From assembly GCF_029589495.1 (NCBI RefSeq), contig NZ_JAAIVF010000001.1, positions 1,426,001-1,490,000 of the forward strand: a stretch of 64,000 nucleotides of DNA, written 5' to 3'. Below are positions 1-8,783 of the stretch, piece by piece; within the stretch, counting starts at the first letter, position 1, and each line of letters starts with the position of its first letter. This stretch comes from Speluncibacter jeojiensis (GTDB taxonomy: Bacteria; Actinomycetota; Actinomycetes; Mycobacteriales; Mycobacteriaceae). The position numbers and the translations under genes were made by a program. Under the pieces are notes generated by a model that saw only the letters and a program-made list of their open reading frames with translations, had not been told where the DNA came from and did not search any database.

Positions 1-166
1 CGGCGACAGGAGCAACCCGCCGGTGTAATCCGAATCACACTCTGCACGTCCGTCCCACTCCACCGTGGATCCCGCTCATCGGGACGGAATTTGAAGGTTT
101 GCCGTGCGAACGATAAACCGTAATTTTGCAACCGGAGTTCACACAAAACCGCAGGTCACACACAGC

Positions 167-204
167 AAAGCGCGGCGCGCGCCCGTGGGTGCGCGCCGCG
201 CTTT
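167..204. terminator. GC-rich hairpin terminator
   Basis: A 14-bp perfect stem (167-180 with 191-204) encloses a 10-base loop, and both outer ends are AAA/TTT. It starts 19 bases past the stop codon of the minus-strand dehydrogenase at 223, so it is probably its terminator and could work in both directions. Bases 1-166 hold no gene that I can support. Confidence 0.75.
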
Positions 205-222
205 CGAGACGGCGGGGCTGTG

Positions 223-1014
223 TCAGGCGTGCGTACCGCCGTCGATGCGGATCTCCGTTCCGGTGATGAAGGCGCCGTCGTCGGAGGCCAGCATCGCGAC
301 GGCCGACGCCACCTTCTCCGGGCCGCCCATGCCGGCGCCACCAGATTCCAGTGTGGTCGGCAGGATCGGCGACATCTTGGCGAACAGCGACCAATCCGCA
401 TCCGCCGGAAGGTATCCCGCGGTGGCGTCGGTGATCCCGGACTTGATGCTGCCGGGGGACACGCACACCGCGCGCAGGCCCTGCTTGCCGTACTCGATCG
501 CGAGCGTGTGCGTGAACGACTGGATGCCGCCCTTGGTGGCGGCATAGGCCGCCATGTACGGATGTCCGAACGTCGTCGAGGTCGAACTGAAGTTGACGAT
601 GACCGGCCGCTCACCCTCGAGCAGGGCGGGCAGGCTCTCGCGGACCATCAGGAAGGTTCCGGTGAGATTGATCGTGACGATCTGGTTCCAGGCCGCCAGC
701 GAGGTCTGGTGCGTGTGCGAGGCGCGCAGGATTCCCGCCGCATTCACCAGCACGTCCAGCCCACCGAGCACGCCGACCGCCCGCGCGACGCCGTCGACGA
801 CCGAGCGCTCGTCGCCGATGTCGATCTCGGCCGTTGTGAGCGCACCGTCTATGCCGGCCTCCTTCGCCCGGGTGCGGGTGCGTTCGAGTCCCTCGGCCGC
901 CACGTCGACGGCGACGACCGTGCCCCCCTCCTCGAGCAACCGCAGCGCCGTCGCCTGGCCGATGCCGGACGCCGCACCGGTCACCAGGACCCGTTTGCCC
1001 TCGAATCGATTCAT
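223..1014 (-). CDS. Short-chain dehydrogenase/reductase (SDR)
   Basis: A classical SDR of 263 aa, predicted to be a cytoplasmic NAD(P)-dependent alcohol/ketone oxidoreductase. The cofactor motif TGAASGIG is at residues 12-19, NAAG at 91-94, the catalytic Ser at about 143-146, and Y157-x3-K161 follows. The C-terminal TGTEIRIDGG is typical of the family. It is the last gene of a minus-strand run behind a second SDR, a CxxC protein and KstD. The context suggests a hydroxysteroid or ring-derived substrate; that is inference, as SDR sequence alone does not give the substrate. A hairpin follows the stop. Confidence 0.85.
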   Translation of the reverse strand: MNRFEGKRVLVTGAASGIGQATALRLLEEGGTVVAVDVAAEGLERTRTRAKEAGIDGALTTAEIDIGDERSVVDGVARAVGVLGGLDVLVNAAGILRASHTHQTSLAAWNQIVTINLTGTFLMVRESLPALLEGERPVIVNFSSTSTTFGHPYMAAYAATKGGIQSFTHTLAIEYGKQGLRAVCVSPGSIKSGITDATAGYLPADADWSLFAKMSPILPTTLESGGAGMGGPEKVASAVAMLASDDGAFITGTEIRIDGGTHA

Positions 1015-1070
1015 CTTTCGACCAGCCCTTCACCTGCCACTCGATCGAGCGGTCCGCAGGCGCGAAACCG

Positions 1071-1853
<783 letters not shown>

Positions 1854-2111
1854 TCACCCGAGTACCCCCGGGACCGGGTAGCTGCGCGGCGAGTCGGTGG
1901 CGACCTCGCCGCGCTCGACCGCGGCCTCGATGGAGGCGCGCAGCTTCGGGCAGGTGGGAATCCACTTGCTGTGTTCACCTTGCGCGGCCCGCGCGGCGAA
2001 CTCCGGGCACACCCGCTCGGCGTCGTCGAGCCACTGCACACTGGTGTGCACGGGGCTGTACTTCTCGACCAGAACGCGGTTGCCGCAGCTCGCGCAGCTC
2101 ACTTCCTGCAT
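1854..2111 (-). CDS. Small CxxC protein in the kstD operon
   Basis: An 85-aa protein of unknown function. It has four cysteines: CASC (residues 6-9), a third at RVCPEF and a fourth at PTCPKL. This spacing could hold a zinc ion or an iron-sulfur cluster. AGGAGG stands 5 bases before the ATG, and the gene starts 9 bases after the kstD stop, so it is co-transcribed and probably co-regulated with kstD. No enzymatic motif is visible. A structural or electron-transfer role beside KstD would be a guess. Confidence 0.7.
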   Translation of the reverse strand: MQEVSCASCGNRVLVEKYSPVHTSVQWLDDAERVCPEFAARAAQGEHSKWIPTCPKLRASIEAAVERGEVATDSPRSYPVPGVLG

Positions 2112-2120
2112 GATCGCCTC

Positions 2121-3782
2121 CTATTTCGCGGCGGCGTGGCGCGCGCCGATGTATCCGAACACCATTGCCGGCCCGATGGTCGCGCCGGCGCCTGCGTAGT
2201 CGTTGCCCATGACTGCGGCCGAGGTGTTGCCGACGGCGTAGAGACCGTCGATGACAGTGCCGTCACCGCGTAGCACCCGTGCGTGCTCGTCGTAGACCAG
2301 CCCGCCCTTGGTGCCCAGGTCGCCGGCGCGCATGCGCAGCGCATAGAACGGTCCGTGATCGAGTACGTCCAGCACCGGCTGCGGCAGACTCGGGTCGCCG
2401 TAGTAGTTGTCGTACGCGCTCACGCCGCGGTGGAAGTCCTCGTCACGGCCATTGCGGGCGAACCCGTTGAAGCGGTCGACGGTCTCGCCGAGCGCACCTG
2501 CCGGAACGCCGATCTTGTCGGCCAACTCCGCGACGGTCGGTGCGGTGACCAGCAGTCCGGAGTCGAACCAGGCCTGCGGGAACTTCATGCCCGGCATGAC
2601 CCCGCCGACCGGGTACCGCTTCTTGGCCCGCTCGTCGAAGATGAACCAGGTCGGCTCGTGGCCGCCGGCCAGCTGGTCGTGCACGAACGTCACGTACGGG
2701 GCGGCCTCGTTGGTGAACCGCTTGCCCTGCTGGTCGACGATGATCGCCTGCGGGATGGACCGCTCGGCCACCATGACGACCGCCTGACCGCCCGGCAACT
2801 GGAAGGACGGCATCCACCAGGCGTCGTCCATGAGATCGACTGCTGCGCCGACCTTTTCACCGGCGATGATGCCGTCTCCGGTGTTGTCGGTCGAAGCCGC
2901 GCTGTAGTCGTCGCGGCCACCTTCGGGCAGGTACTGCTTGCGCATGTCCTGGTTGTGCTCGAAGCCGCCGGTCGCCAGCAGCACACCCTTGCGGGCGCGG
3001 ATGCGCGTCGACTTGCCGTTGCGCTCCGCGACCACGCCGAGCACCGCGCCGGAGTCGTCGTTGATCAGCGACTGCATCGGGGTGCTCAGCCACACCGGGA
3101 CGCCGGCGTCGTTGAGCGCGAGGCGCAGTCGCGCGATCAGCGCGCGGCCCAACGTCTCCATGTGCCGCCGCAGCAGGATCGCCTTGACCGCGTTGAACCC
3201 GGTCTTGAGCGCCGCGCGCCGGGCCTTCCACGTGCGCATGACCATGTTGAGCTGGACGAAGTCCTTGGACGTGATGTACAGCCCCGGCGGGGTAGCGAGC
3301 GCGGCCGACCGCAGCGACTCCTCGTCCGCGCCGAGCTTGCGCAGGTCGACCGGCAGTGGCTCGATCGAGCGGCCGTTGGGGCGACCGCCCGGCGCCTCCG
3401 GGTGGTAGTCCGAATACCCGGTGCACCACTGGAATCGCAGGTGCGGACCGCAGTCCTCGAGGAACTTGAGCATCTTCGGGCCCTCGTCGATGAACGCGTC
3501 GATGTTCTTCGACGGTACCCGGTCACCGACGACCGCGTCGAGGTACGCGCGCACGTCCTCGCGGGTGTCGCCGCGCCCTTCGCGCAGCAGCGTCGGGTTG
3601 TTCGGCACCCACACCCCGCCGCCGGACAGCGCGGTCGAGCCGCCGTAGACGTTCGCCTTCTCGATGACGAGGGTGTCGAGGCCACCGTCCGCTGCGGCCA
3701 GCGCGGCACTGAACCCGCCTGCGCCGCTGCCGACCACGAGGAAGTCGACCTCGGTGTCCCAATCCTGTTGCTTGCCGGTCAT
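2121..3782 (-). CDS. kstD: 3-ketosteroid delta1-dehydrogenase (KstD family)
   Basis: A 553-aa flavoprotein of the KstD/fumarate-reductase flavoprotein family, predicted to introduce the C1-C2 double bond in ring A of 3-ketosteroids. The FAD-binding GSGAGG is near residue 20, GGSTALSGGGVW follows, and the C-terminal half has FYALRMRAGDLGTKGG and NDYAGAGATIGPAMVFGY, characteristic of KstD proteins. The ATG at 3782 has AGAGGAG 6 bases upstream; an in-frame GTG 21 bases earlier is less likely. The gene leads the CxxC-SDR-SDR run. A 15-bp palindrome lies in its upstream region. Which steroid it prefers cannot be read from the sequence. Confidence 0.88.
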   Translation of the reverse strand: MTGKQQDWDTEVDFLVVGSGAGGFSAALAAADGGLDTLVIEKANVYGGSTALSGGGVWVPNNPTLLREGRGDTREDVRAYLDAVVGDRVPSKNIDAFIDEGPKMLKFLEDCGPHLRFQWCTGYSDYHPEAPGGRPNGRSIEPLPVDLRKLGADEESLRSAALATPPGLYITSKDFVQLNMVMRTWKARRAALKTGFNAVKAILLRRHMETLGRALIARLRLALNDAGVPVWLSTPMQSLINDDSGAVLGVVAERNGKSTRIRARKGVLLATGGFEHNQDMRKQYLPEGGRDDYSAASTDNTGDGIIAGEKVGAAVDLMDDAWWMPSFQLPGGQAVVMVAERSIPQAIIVDQQGKRFTNEAAPYVTFVHDQLAGGHEPTWFIFDERAKKRYPVGGVMPGMKFPQAWFDSGLLVTAPTVAELADKIGVPAGALGETVDRFNGFARNGRDEDFHRGVSAYDNYYGDPSLPQPVLDVLDHGPFYALRMRAGDLGTKGGLVYDEHARVLRGDGTVIDGLYAVGNTSAAVMGNDYAGAGATIGPAMVFGYIGARHAAAK

Positions 3783-3820
3783 GACAGACTCCTCTGGGGT
3801 CACTTCTGGGTGGGGTCGAT

Positions 3821-3835
3821 GTGAACCGCGTTCAC
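3821..3835. promoter_or_regulatory. Palindrome upstream of kstD, probable operator
   Basis: GTGAACCGCGTTCAC has perfect 6-bp arms around a 3-base centre. It lies between the KSI stop and the kstD start, 39 bases before the kstD ATG, where a TetR-type repressor could block the promoter. The AAC/GTT cores recall KstR boxes, but the spacing is 3 bases rather than 2, so it is not a standard KstR site. Confidence 0.5.
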
Positions 3836-3869
3836 TCGAAAGTCGCTGTGCACCAGTTCATCTGTCATG

Positions 3870-4241
3870 TCAGGACACCACCAGATCGTCCGGCGACCAG
3901 AAGGCGCGCATGCTGGTGATCGACGCGTCGTCGCCGAACGTCATCACGTCGATCGGCTCGATGGTCATGGTCTGTCCGCCGACCTTGGTGACCACACGGA
4001 AGTGGAAGGCCGCGCTGTTGCCGGCCACCCGGATCGCCAGCAGGTCGGTGCTGCGCTCGGTCTGCTCGATGGCCGAGTAGAACTTCTCGATCGCCGCGCG
4101 GCCCCGGTTGGGTTCGCTGCCGACCGGATCCTCGACGGTGGCGTCGGCCGCGTACAGCGCAGCGATGCTGCGCCCGGTGCCGGTGGCCACCTCCTCGAGG
4201 TACTTGCGCACTGCCTTGGTGACGTCGTCGGTGGTGGCCAT
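3870..4241 (-). CDS. ksi: Ketosteroid delta5-isomerase (KSI), copy 1
   Basis: A 123-aa protein of the SnoaL/NTF2-like fold with very strong likeness to Comamonas ketosteroid isomerase: DATVEDPVGSEP matches almost letter for letter. The catalytic set is intact: Tyr14, Asp38 (in VEDP) and Asp98 (in EPIDVM, Asp99 of the Comamonas enzyme). The enzyme shifts a delta5 double bond to delta4 in 3-ketosteroids. TAGGAG lies 6 bases before the ATG. It precedes kstD on the same strand. An inferred -10 (TAGCGT, 4318-4313) and a TCCCG-N5-CGGGA element stand upstream. Two paralogues occur at 26901 and 27327. Confidence 0.88.
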   Translation of the reverse strand: MATTDDVTKAVRKYLEEVATGTGRSIAALYAADATVEDPVGSEPNRGRAAIEKFYSAIEQTERSTDLLAIRVAGNSAAFHFRVVTKVGGQTMTIEPIDVMTFGDDASITSMRAFWSPDDLVVS

Positions 4242-4341
4242 GGCGATCTCCTACGGGGTCGAGCCGGAGTCCCGGCGGCGCCCGATGTGGCACCGCTCAC
4301 GTATCACCGTCGACGCTAGGCACGGGTCGCCCGACCCGAAA

Positions 4342-4370
4342 TCGGCTCTCCCGACGAGCGGGAGAGCCGA
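4342..4370. promoter_or_regulatory. 12-bp hairpin containing a TCCCG-N5-CGGGA element
   Basis: Bases 4342-4353 pair perfectly with 4359-4370 around loop ACGAG. The core 4349-4363 is TCCCGACGAGCGGGA, a member of the recurring element described in the findings. Its centre is 38 bases upstream of the inferred -10 of KSI copy 1. It also begins 5 bases after the hsaB stop and could end hsaB transcription, though no strong T-run follows. Both roles are possible. Confidence 0.6.
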
Positions 4371-4375
4371 CGGTT

Positions 4376-4879
4376 TCAGTCGGCGAAGCTGCCGAACTTC
4401 CCCTTGTAGAACAGCAGCGGACGCTCGTCGCGCAGGGCCTCGAGACGGGTCACCCGGGCGATCACGATGGTGTGGTCGCCGGCGTCGTGCTCGTGCTCGA
4501 CGGTGGCTTCGACGCGCGCGATCACACCGTTCACCGCCGGCGCCCCGTTGGCGCCGGGCGCCCAGTCGACCCCGGCGAACTTGTCGGCGCCGCTGACCGA
4601 GAAGCCGCGGCAGAGCTCGCCCTGGTCGTGGGCGAGCACGTTGATGCACAGGTCACCGGCGTCGCGCAGGCGCGGCCAGCTCGTCGAGGTCCGCGCGGGG
4701 CAGAACGAGACGTACGGCGGGTCCAGCGACAGCGACACGAACGACTGGCAGGCGAACCCGTGCGGCTGATCGCCGTCGTGCGCGGTGATCACCGTGACTC
4801 CGGTGCAGAAGTGGCCGAGCACCGAGCGCAGTTCGGCGGGGTCGAGCGCCAACGGGTCGGCGGCATCGGTCTTGATCAT
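4376..4879 (-). CDS. hsaB: HsaB-like flavin reductase
   Basis: A 167-aa FMN-binding split-barrel flavin:NADH reductase. It follows Mycobacterium tuberculosis HsaB closely: LRSVLGHFCTGVTVITAHD, GFACQSFVSLSLDPPYVSF, DKFAGVDW and GDHTIVIARV, ending in LLFYKGKFG. HsaB supplies reduced flavin to the oxygenase HsaA, which hydroxylates the aromatised steroid ring A. The ATG at 4879 is preferred over the adjacent GTG at 4882, as GGGAG lies 5 bases before it. Its expected partner hsaA is about 14 kb away at 18151, and a PadR regulator is divergent. Confidence 0.87.
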   Translation of the reverse strand: MIKTDAADPLALDPAELRSVLGHFCTGVTVITAHDGDQPHGFACQSFVSLSLDPPYVSFCPARTSTSWPRLRDAGDLCINVLAHDQGELCRGFSVSGADKFAGVDWAPGANGAPAVNGVIARVEATVEHEHDAGDHTIVIARVTRLEALRDERPLLFYKGKFGSFAD

Positions 4880-5009
4880 CACGGCTCCCTCGGGCTCGCG
4901 TACAGGTCACCTCAGCGTGGCCTGCACCCCTGTTCGGACGAAAGCGACCGTCCCACCCAGCGGCCTCAGCACACTACGCGAGAAAACCTGGACACCTGAC
5001 CAAACTTGA

Positions 5010-5022
5010 TAAGATCCGTGGG
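5010..5022 (+). promoter_or_regulatory. -10 element for the leaderless PadR gene
   Basis: TAAGAT (5010-5015) stands 6 bases before the GTG start and no ribosome-binding site is present, so the transcript probably begins at the start codon. The shared hsaB/PadR intergenic region (4880-5021) also holds a degenerate copy of the recurring element, TCCCACCCAGCGGCC, at 4951-4965. Confidence 0.5.
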
Positions 5023-5744
5023 TGTCTGCACCCCAGCCCGCCCAGACCTCCGGCTTCGCAGGTCTGCGCCAGACCAGCTGGGCGTTGCTCGGCCTGCTGG
5101 CCTGGGGTGACGAGCTCTCCGGTTACGACCTGAAGAAGTGGGCCGACTACAGCGTCCGGTTCGTCTTTTGGAGCCCGTCGTTCAGCCAGGTCTACTCGGA
5201 GCTGAAGAAGCTCGAGAAGGCGGGATACGTCTCGTCCCGGACGATCGTCGAGGACGAGGACCGGGTCAAGCCCAAGCGGGTCTACCGGATCACTCCTGCC
5301 GGACTCGACGTGCTGCGCGAGTGGTCGGTGGAGGCACCGGTCGACCTGCCCGTCCTCAAGCACCCGACGATGCTGCGGTTGATGTTCGGATTCCTCAGCG
5401 AGCCCGAACAGCTCAAACACGTGCTGCGCGAACACATCTCCTACGTCGACGGCATGAGCCGCCAGGCCGCCATCGACGTCCGGGATACCAGCAAGGACCC
5501 GGAATGGGCATTCCAGAACCTCGCGTTGCGCTGGGCCGAGCGCTATTACGCCGCCGAGCGGGAACTGGCGACCGAGTTGCTCGACGAGATCGACGCGACG
5601 TTCGAGAAGGTTCAGCAGAGCGGTTCCGAACCGGGTCAGCCGCCGGTTCGCAGGCCCGGGTCGCTGCGCGGGATCGCCAAGCGGTACGACGCCGCCGAGT
5701 ACGAAGAGGCAGCCCGGCGGGAGCTGCCGAGCGACGACGCCTGA
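5022..5744 (+). CDS. PadR-family transcriptional regulator
   Basis: A 240-aa regulator. The N-terminal winged helix (about residues 15-100) has the PadR pattern: WALLGLLAWGDELSGYDL, QVYSELKKLEKAGYV, and KPKRVYRITPAG. A helical C-terminal domain (about 110-205) for dimerisation and effector sensing follows, then a Pro/Arg-rich tail. It is divergent from hsaB, so control of hsaB and its neighbours, probably by a phenolic or steroid-derived ligand, is the simplest reading. PadR proteins are usually repressors. Confidence 0.85.
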   Translation: MSAPQPAQTSGFAGLRQTSWALLGLLAWGDELSGYDLKKWADYSVRFVFWSPSFSQVYSELKKLEKAGYVSSRTIVEDEDRVKPKRVYRITPAGLDVLREWSVEAPVDLPVLKHPTMLRLMFGFLSEPEQLKHVLREHISYVDGMSRQAAIDVRDTSKDPEWAFQNLALRWAERYYAAERELATELLDEIDATFEKVQQSGSEPGQPPVRRPGSLRGIAKRYDAAEYEEAARRELPSDDA

Positions 5745-5852
5745 CGATCACCGCTGCGGCCGGCCGATGTGGAAGCCGATCGCCCGGATACCGAGGCGAC
5801 CGAGTTGATCGGCCGCCGTGCGCACCTCGGTGGGCGTCGATAGCGTCGGGGC

Positions 5853-6749
5853 ATGGATTTCGCAGTGATGACGCCGGCCGAAACCGGCAAGACCTCGGAC
5901 CCGCAGTGGATCGGCGAGTACGCGCGGCATGCGGAGGCGTGCGGCTTCGAGTCGATCGTCGTGGTCGAGCACGCGGTGGTGGTCAGCCGCTATGCGAGCA
6001 CGTATCCGTATGACGTGTCCGGGAAGATGGGGCTGGCCGACACGTGCCCGATCCCGGACCCACTCGATCTGCTGGCCTACCTGGCGGGGCAGACCACCAC
6101 CCTCGGCCTGGCGACCGGGGTGCTGGTGCTGCCGAACCACCATCCGGTGCCGCTCGCGAAGCGGGCCGCCACCGTCGACCGGCTCTCGAACGGCCGGCTG
6201 CGCCTGTGCATCGGCGTCGGCTGGATGCGCGAGGAGATCGAGGCCTGCGGCACCGACTTCGAGACCCGCGGCCGCCGCGTCGACGAGTCGATCCAGGTGA
6301 TGCGCGCCCTGTGGGAGGACACCAGCGACGAGGGCGTCACCTTCGACGGGATGTTCTTCCGGTTCGCCAACGCACTGTCCTACCCGAAGCCCGTGCAGTC
6401 GGGCGGCGTCCCGATCCACATCGGCGGGCATTCGAAGGCCGCGGCGCGCCGCGCCGGGCGTTTCGGCGACGGCCTGCAGCCGTTGGGCATCGTCGGAGAC
6501 GAGTTGCGCAGCGCGGTCGCGCTGATGCGCGAGGAGGCCGAGCGGGCGGGTCGCGACCCGTCGGCGCTCGGACTGAGCCTCGGCCACCTGGTCGCCAAGA
6601 TCAACCGTGAGCGCGCGGAATCGCTTGCGGCCCTCGGTGCCGACCGGGTGGTGCTCGCCCCCAGCGGCACCGCCGATCTCGCCGAGGCGAAGGACGAGCT
6701 CTCGGCTTGTGCGGAGCGCCTCGGCCTGACCGCGCCCGCCCTGCGCTGA
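5853..6749 (+). CDS. LLM-class (F420-type) oxidoreductase
   Basis: A 298-aa TIM-barrel protein of the luciferase-like monooxygenase superfamily, of the subfamily that uses coenzyme F420. ESIVVVEHAVV, LGLATGVLVLPNHHP, SNGRLRLCIGVGWMREE and VPIHIGGHSKAA are the usual landmarks. The substrate is unknown. The -10 TAGCGT (5841-5846) lies 6 bases before the ATG with no ribosome site, indicating a leaderless transcript. It stands alone between PadR (same strand) and a convergent IclR gene. Confidence 0.82.
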   Translation: MDFAVMTPAETGKTSDPQWIGEYARHAEACGFESIVVVEHAVVVSRYASTYPYDVSGKMGLADTCPIPDPLDLLAYLAGQTTTLGLATGVLVLPNHHPVPLAKRAATVDRLSNGRLRLCIGVGWMREEIEACGTDFETRGRRVDESIQVMRALWEDTSDEGVTFDGMFFRFANALSYPKPVQSGGVPIHIGGHSKAAARRAGRFGDGLQPLGIVGDELRSAVALMREEAERAGRDPSALGLSLGHLVAKINRERAESLAALGADRVVLAPSGTADLAEAKDELSACAERLGLTAPALR

Positions 6750-6798
6750 CGCGTTGACCGGATGCGGGCCCGACCGGGACCGCGTTCAGGCGCGGCGC

Positions 6799-7590
6799 TC
6801 AGGCGACCGAGTGCTCGACGCTCGGCCGCGCCATGGCCTCCGAGGACAGGGCGCGCCAGGCGCCGGCGGCCGCGACCCGCACGGGCGCGGCCAGCCGGTG
6901 GTCGAGCTTCATCTGGTTCGACGGTCCGCACACCGAGATCGCGCCCACCACGTTGTTCTCGGTGCCGATCGGCGCGGCCACACAGCTCACCCCGGTCAGC
7001 GCCTCCCCGCGGTCGAAGGCGGCGCCGCGGTCGCGGATGTGCCCCAACTCGGCGTGCAGTTGCGGCGCGGAGCCGATGCTGAACGTGGTCTTGCGCTGCA
7101 GCCCCGCCGCCAGCACCCGGTCCACCACGGACTGCGGCGAGTAGGCGAGCAGCGCCTTGCCGACGCTGGTGCAGTGCGCCGGCTGCCGGCCGCCCACCCG
7201 CGACGGCAGGCCCATGCCGAACCGGCCGCAGATCTTCTCCAGGTACACCACATCGGTGCCCTCGAGGATCGCGAGATGCACGACGTAACCGGTCCGGCGG
7301 TGCAACTCGTGCAGGAACGGCAGCGCGGCCTGATGGATCCGATCTTGGTGCACGGCCAGAGAACCCAGTTCGAACAGGCGCATGCCCAGCTCGTAGTCGC
7401 GGCCGGAGCGGCGCAGCCAGCGCAGCTGGACCAGGCGCTCGAGCATCCGGTGGGCCGACGATCGCGGCAGCCCGGTGCGACGCACGATCTCGGCCAAGGT
7501 CAGCCGTCCCGGTCCATCGAACGCGTCGAGCAGCAGCGCGGCGCGGTCCAGTCCAGCGGTGGGGGTGACCTTGGTCGAGGAGGTGGTCAT
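6799..7590 (-). CDS. IclR-family transcriptional regulator
   Basis: A 263-aa regulator from the ATG at 7590, which has GGAGAAG 5 bases before it; an upstream start would add about 21 residues. The winged helix (about residues 10-75: LTLAEIVRRTGLPRSSAHRM) is followed by an IclR effector domain with GKALLAY and a conserved SCVAAPIGTENNVVGAISV end. It is divergent from an HSL-type esterase, with a nested palindrome between them. IclR proteins often respond to aromatic or carboxylic acid intermediates and may activate or repress. Confidence 0.85.
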   Translation of the reverse strand: MTTSSTKVTPTAGLDRAALLLDAFDGPGRLTLAEIVRRTGLPRSSAHRMLERLVQLRWLRRSGRDYELGMRLFELGSLAVHQDRIHQAALPFLHELHRRTGYVVHLAILEGTDVVYLEKICGRFGMGLPSRVGGRQPAHCTSVGKALLAYSPQSVVDRVLAAGLQRKTTFSIGSAPQLHAELGHIRDRGAAFDRGEALTGVSCVAAPIGTENNVVGAISVCGPSNQMKLDHRLAAPVRVAAAGAWRALSSEAMARPSVEHSVA

Positions 7591-7661
7591 GTGCGCTTCT
7601 CCGGTGTCGAGCTGCCCGGGATCGCCAGCAGCTTTGAATGTGAGGGGCACCACGTATTGTA

Positions 7662-7694
7662 AATAGGCATAGTCCGACTAGCAATATGCCGATT
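7662..7694. promoter_or_regulatory. Nested palindrome, probable IclR operator
   Basis: AATAGGCATA (7662-7671) and TATGCCGATT (7685-7694) form an inverted repeat with 9 of 10 pairs matched. A second palindrome, TAGTCCGACTA (7670-7680), lies in the spacer. The site is between the divergent IclR and esterase genes, 72 bases from the IclR start, the usual place for autoregulation by this family. Confidence 0.6.
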
Positions 7695-7749
7695 AGATAC
7701 ACAGGCGATGTCCAGCTGACACCTCCTCGTCGGCATCGGGCAACGGAAT

Positions 7750-7800
7750 GTCCGCTGGGAGGGAAACACCGTTCCTGCGGGTTGCCTGTCGATCTAGCCT
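7750..7800 (+). promoter_or_regulatory. Esterase promoter with recurring element
   Basis: GTCCGCTGGGAGGGA (7750-7764) is a reverse-oriented copy of the recurring TCCCG-N5-CGGGA-type element. Its centre is 38 bases upstream of the inferred -10 TAGCCT (7795-7800). The esterase ATG at 7833 has its own ribosome site. Confidence 0.45.
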
Positions 7801-7832
7801 GGCCCAGATCTGCGCCCGGAGAAGGAGCTTTC

Positions 7833-8774
7833 ATGACATTGCACCCGGAGGTCGCCACCATGCTGGCGACGCTCGACGCGAGTTTCCCGGACGTGACCGC
7901 CCAAGCGCCGCAACAACTCCGCAGCTTCCTGCGGGATCGACGCGCCCCGCTTCAGCGGCAGCCGGACATGCGGGAGGTGCACGATCTGACGATCCCCGGA
8001 CCGGGTGGAGCGCTTCCGCTGCGGGTCTACCGGCCGCACCTCGACGGCACCCCGGACGGCCGGGCGCTGCCGGTCGTGGTGTTCGCGCACGGCGGCGGGT
8101 TCGTGTTCTGCGACCTCGACAGCCACGACGAGTTCTGCCGCTCGATGGCGCAGGGTGTGGGCGCGGTCGTCGTGTCCGTCGACTACCGGCTGGCCCCGGA
8201 GCACCCCGCCCCGGCCGCACACGACGACATGCACGCGGCGCTGGTGTGGGCCGCGGAGCATGCCGCCGAGTACGGGGGAGACCCCGCGCGGATCGCGCTG
8301 GCGGGCGACAGCGCCGGGGGTAACCTCGCGGCCACGGTCGCCATCGCGGCCCGCGACCAGGGCCGACCGGCCGTCGCCGCCCAGGTGTTGATCTACCCGG
8401 TGATCGACGACGACTTCGACACCGAGTCCTACCGCCGGTACGGCACCGGGCACTACAACACCAGCAAGGCCATGCAGTGGTACTGGCAGCAGTACGCGCC
8501 GCACGGCACCGACGACCCCCGCCTGGTGCCCAGCAAGGCCCAGTCGCTCGCCGGGCTGCCGTCCGCGGTGGTGGTCACCGCTGAGCTGGACCCGCCGTGC
8601 TCTTCGGGCGACGACTACGCGCGCCGGCTCGCCGAGGCGGGGGTGGCGGTGCGCCACCACCGCTTCGAGGGCCTGTTCCACGGATTTCTCACGGTGCCGA
8701 CGCTGTCGTTGACCGGCCCTGCGCGACAAGACCTCTGGGCGATGATGCGTGGCGCGCTCGGCGCGGAGTCCTGA
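7833..8774 (+). CDS. HSL-family alpha/beta-hydrolase (esterase/lipase)
   Basis: A 313-aa cytoplasmic carboxylesterase of the hormone-sensitive-lipase family. The oxyanion-hole motif HGGG is at residues 86-89, the nucleophile Ser160 is in GDSAGG, and Asp254 (AELDPP) and His283 (FHGF) complete the triad. GAAGGAG is 5 bases before the ATG. The HGGG motif separates it from the meta-cleavage hydrolase HsaD, which is missing here. It is divergent from IclR. An ester or lactone from lipid or steroid breakdown is a reasonable guess for substrate. Confidence 0.85.
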   Translation: MTLHPEVATMLATLDASFPDVTAQAPQQLRSFLRDRRAPLQRQPDMREVHDLTIPGPGGALPLRVYRPHLDGTPDGRALPVVVFAHGGGFVFCDLDSHDEFCRSMAQGVGAVVVSVDYRLAPEHPAPAAHDDMHAALVWAAEHAAEYGGDPARIALAGDSAGGNLAATVAIAARDQGRPAVAAQVLIYPVIDDDFDTESYRRYGTGHYNTSKAMQWYWQQYAPHGTDDPRLVPSKAQSLAGLPSAVVVTAELDPPCSSGDDYARRLAEAGVAVRHHRFEGLFHGFLTVPTLSLTGPARQDLWAMMRGALGAES

Positions 8775-8783
8775 GCCGGCCGC

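Noticed and set aside
7833-8774. The alpha/beta-hydrolase as a candidate for the missing HsaD.
   Set aside because: It has the HGGG and GDSAGG motifs of hormone-sensitive-lipase esterases, not the pattern of meta-cleavage-product hydrolases.
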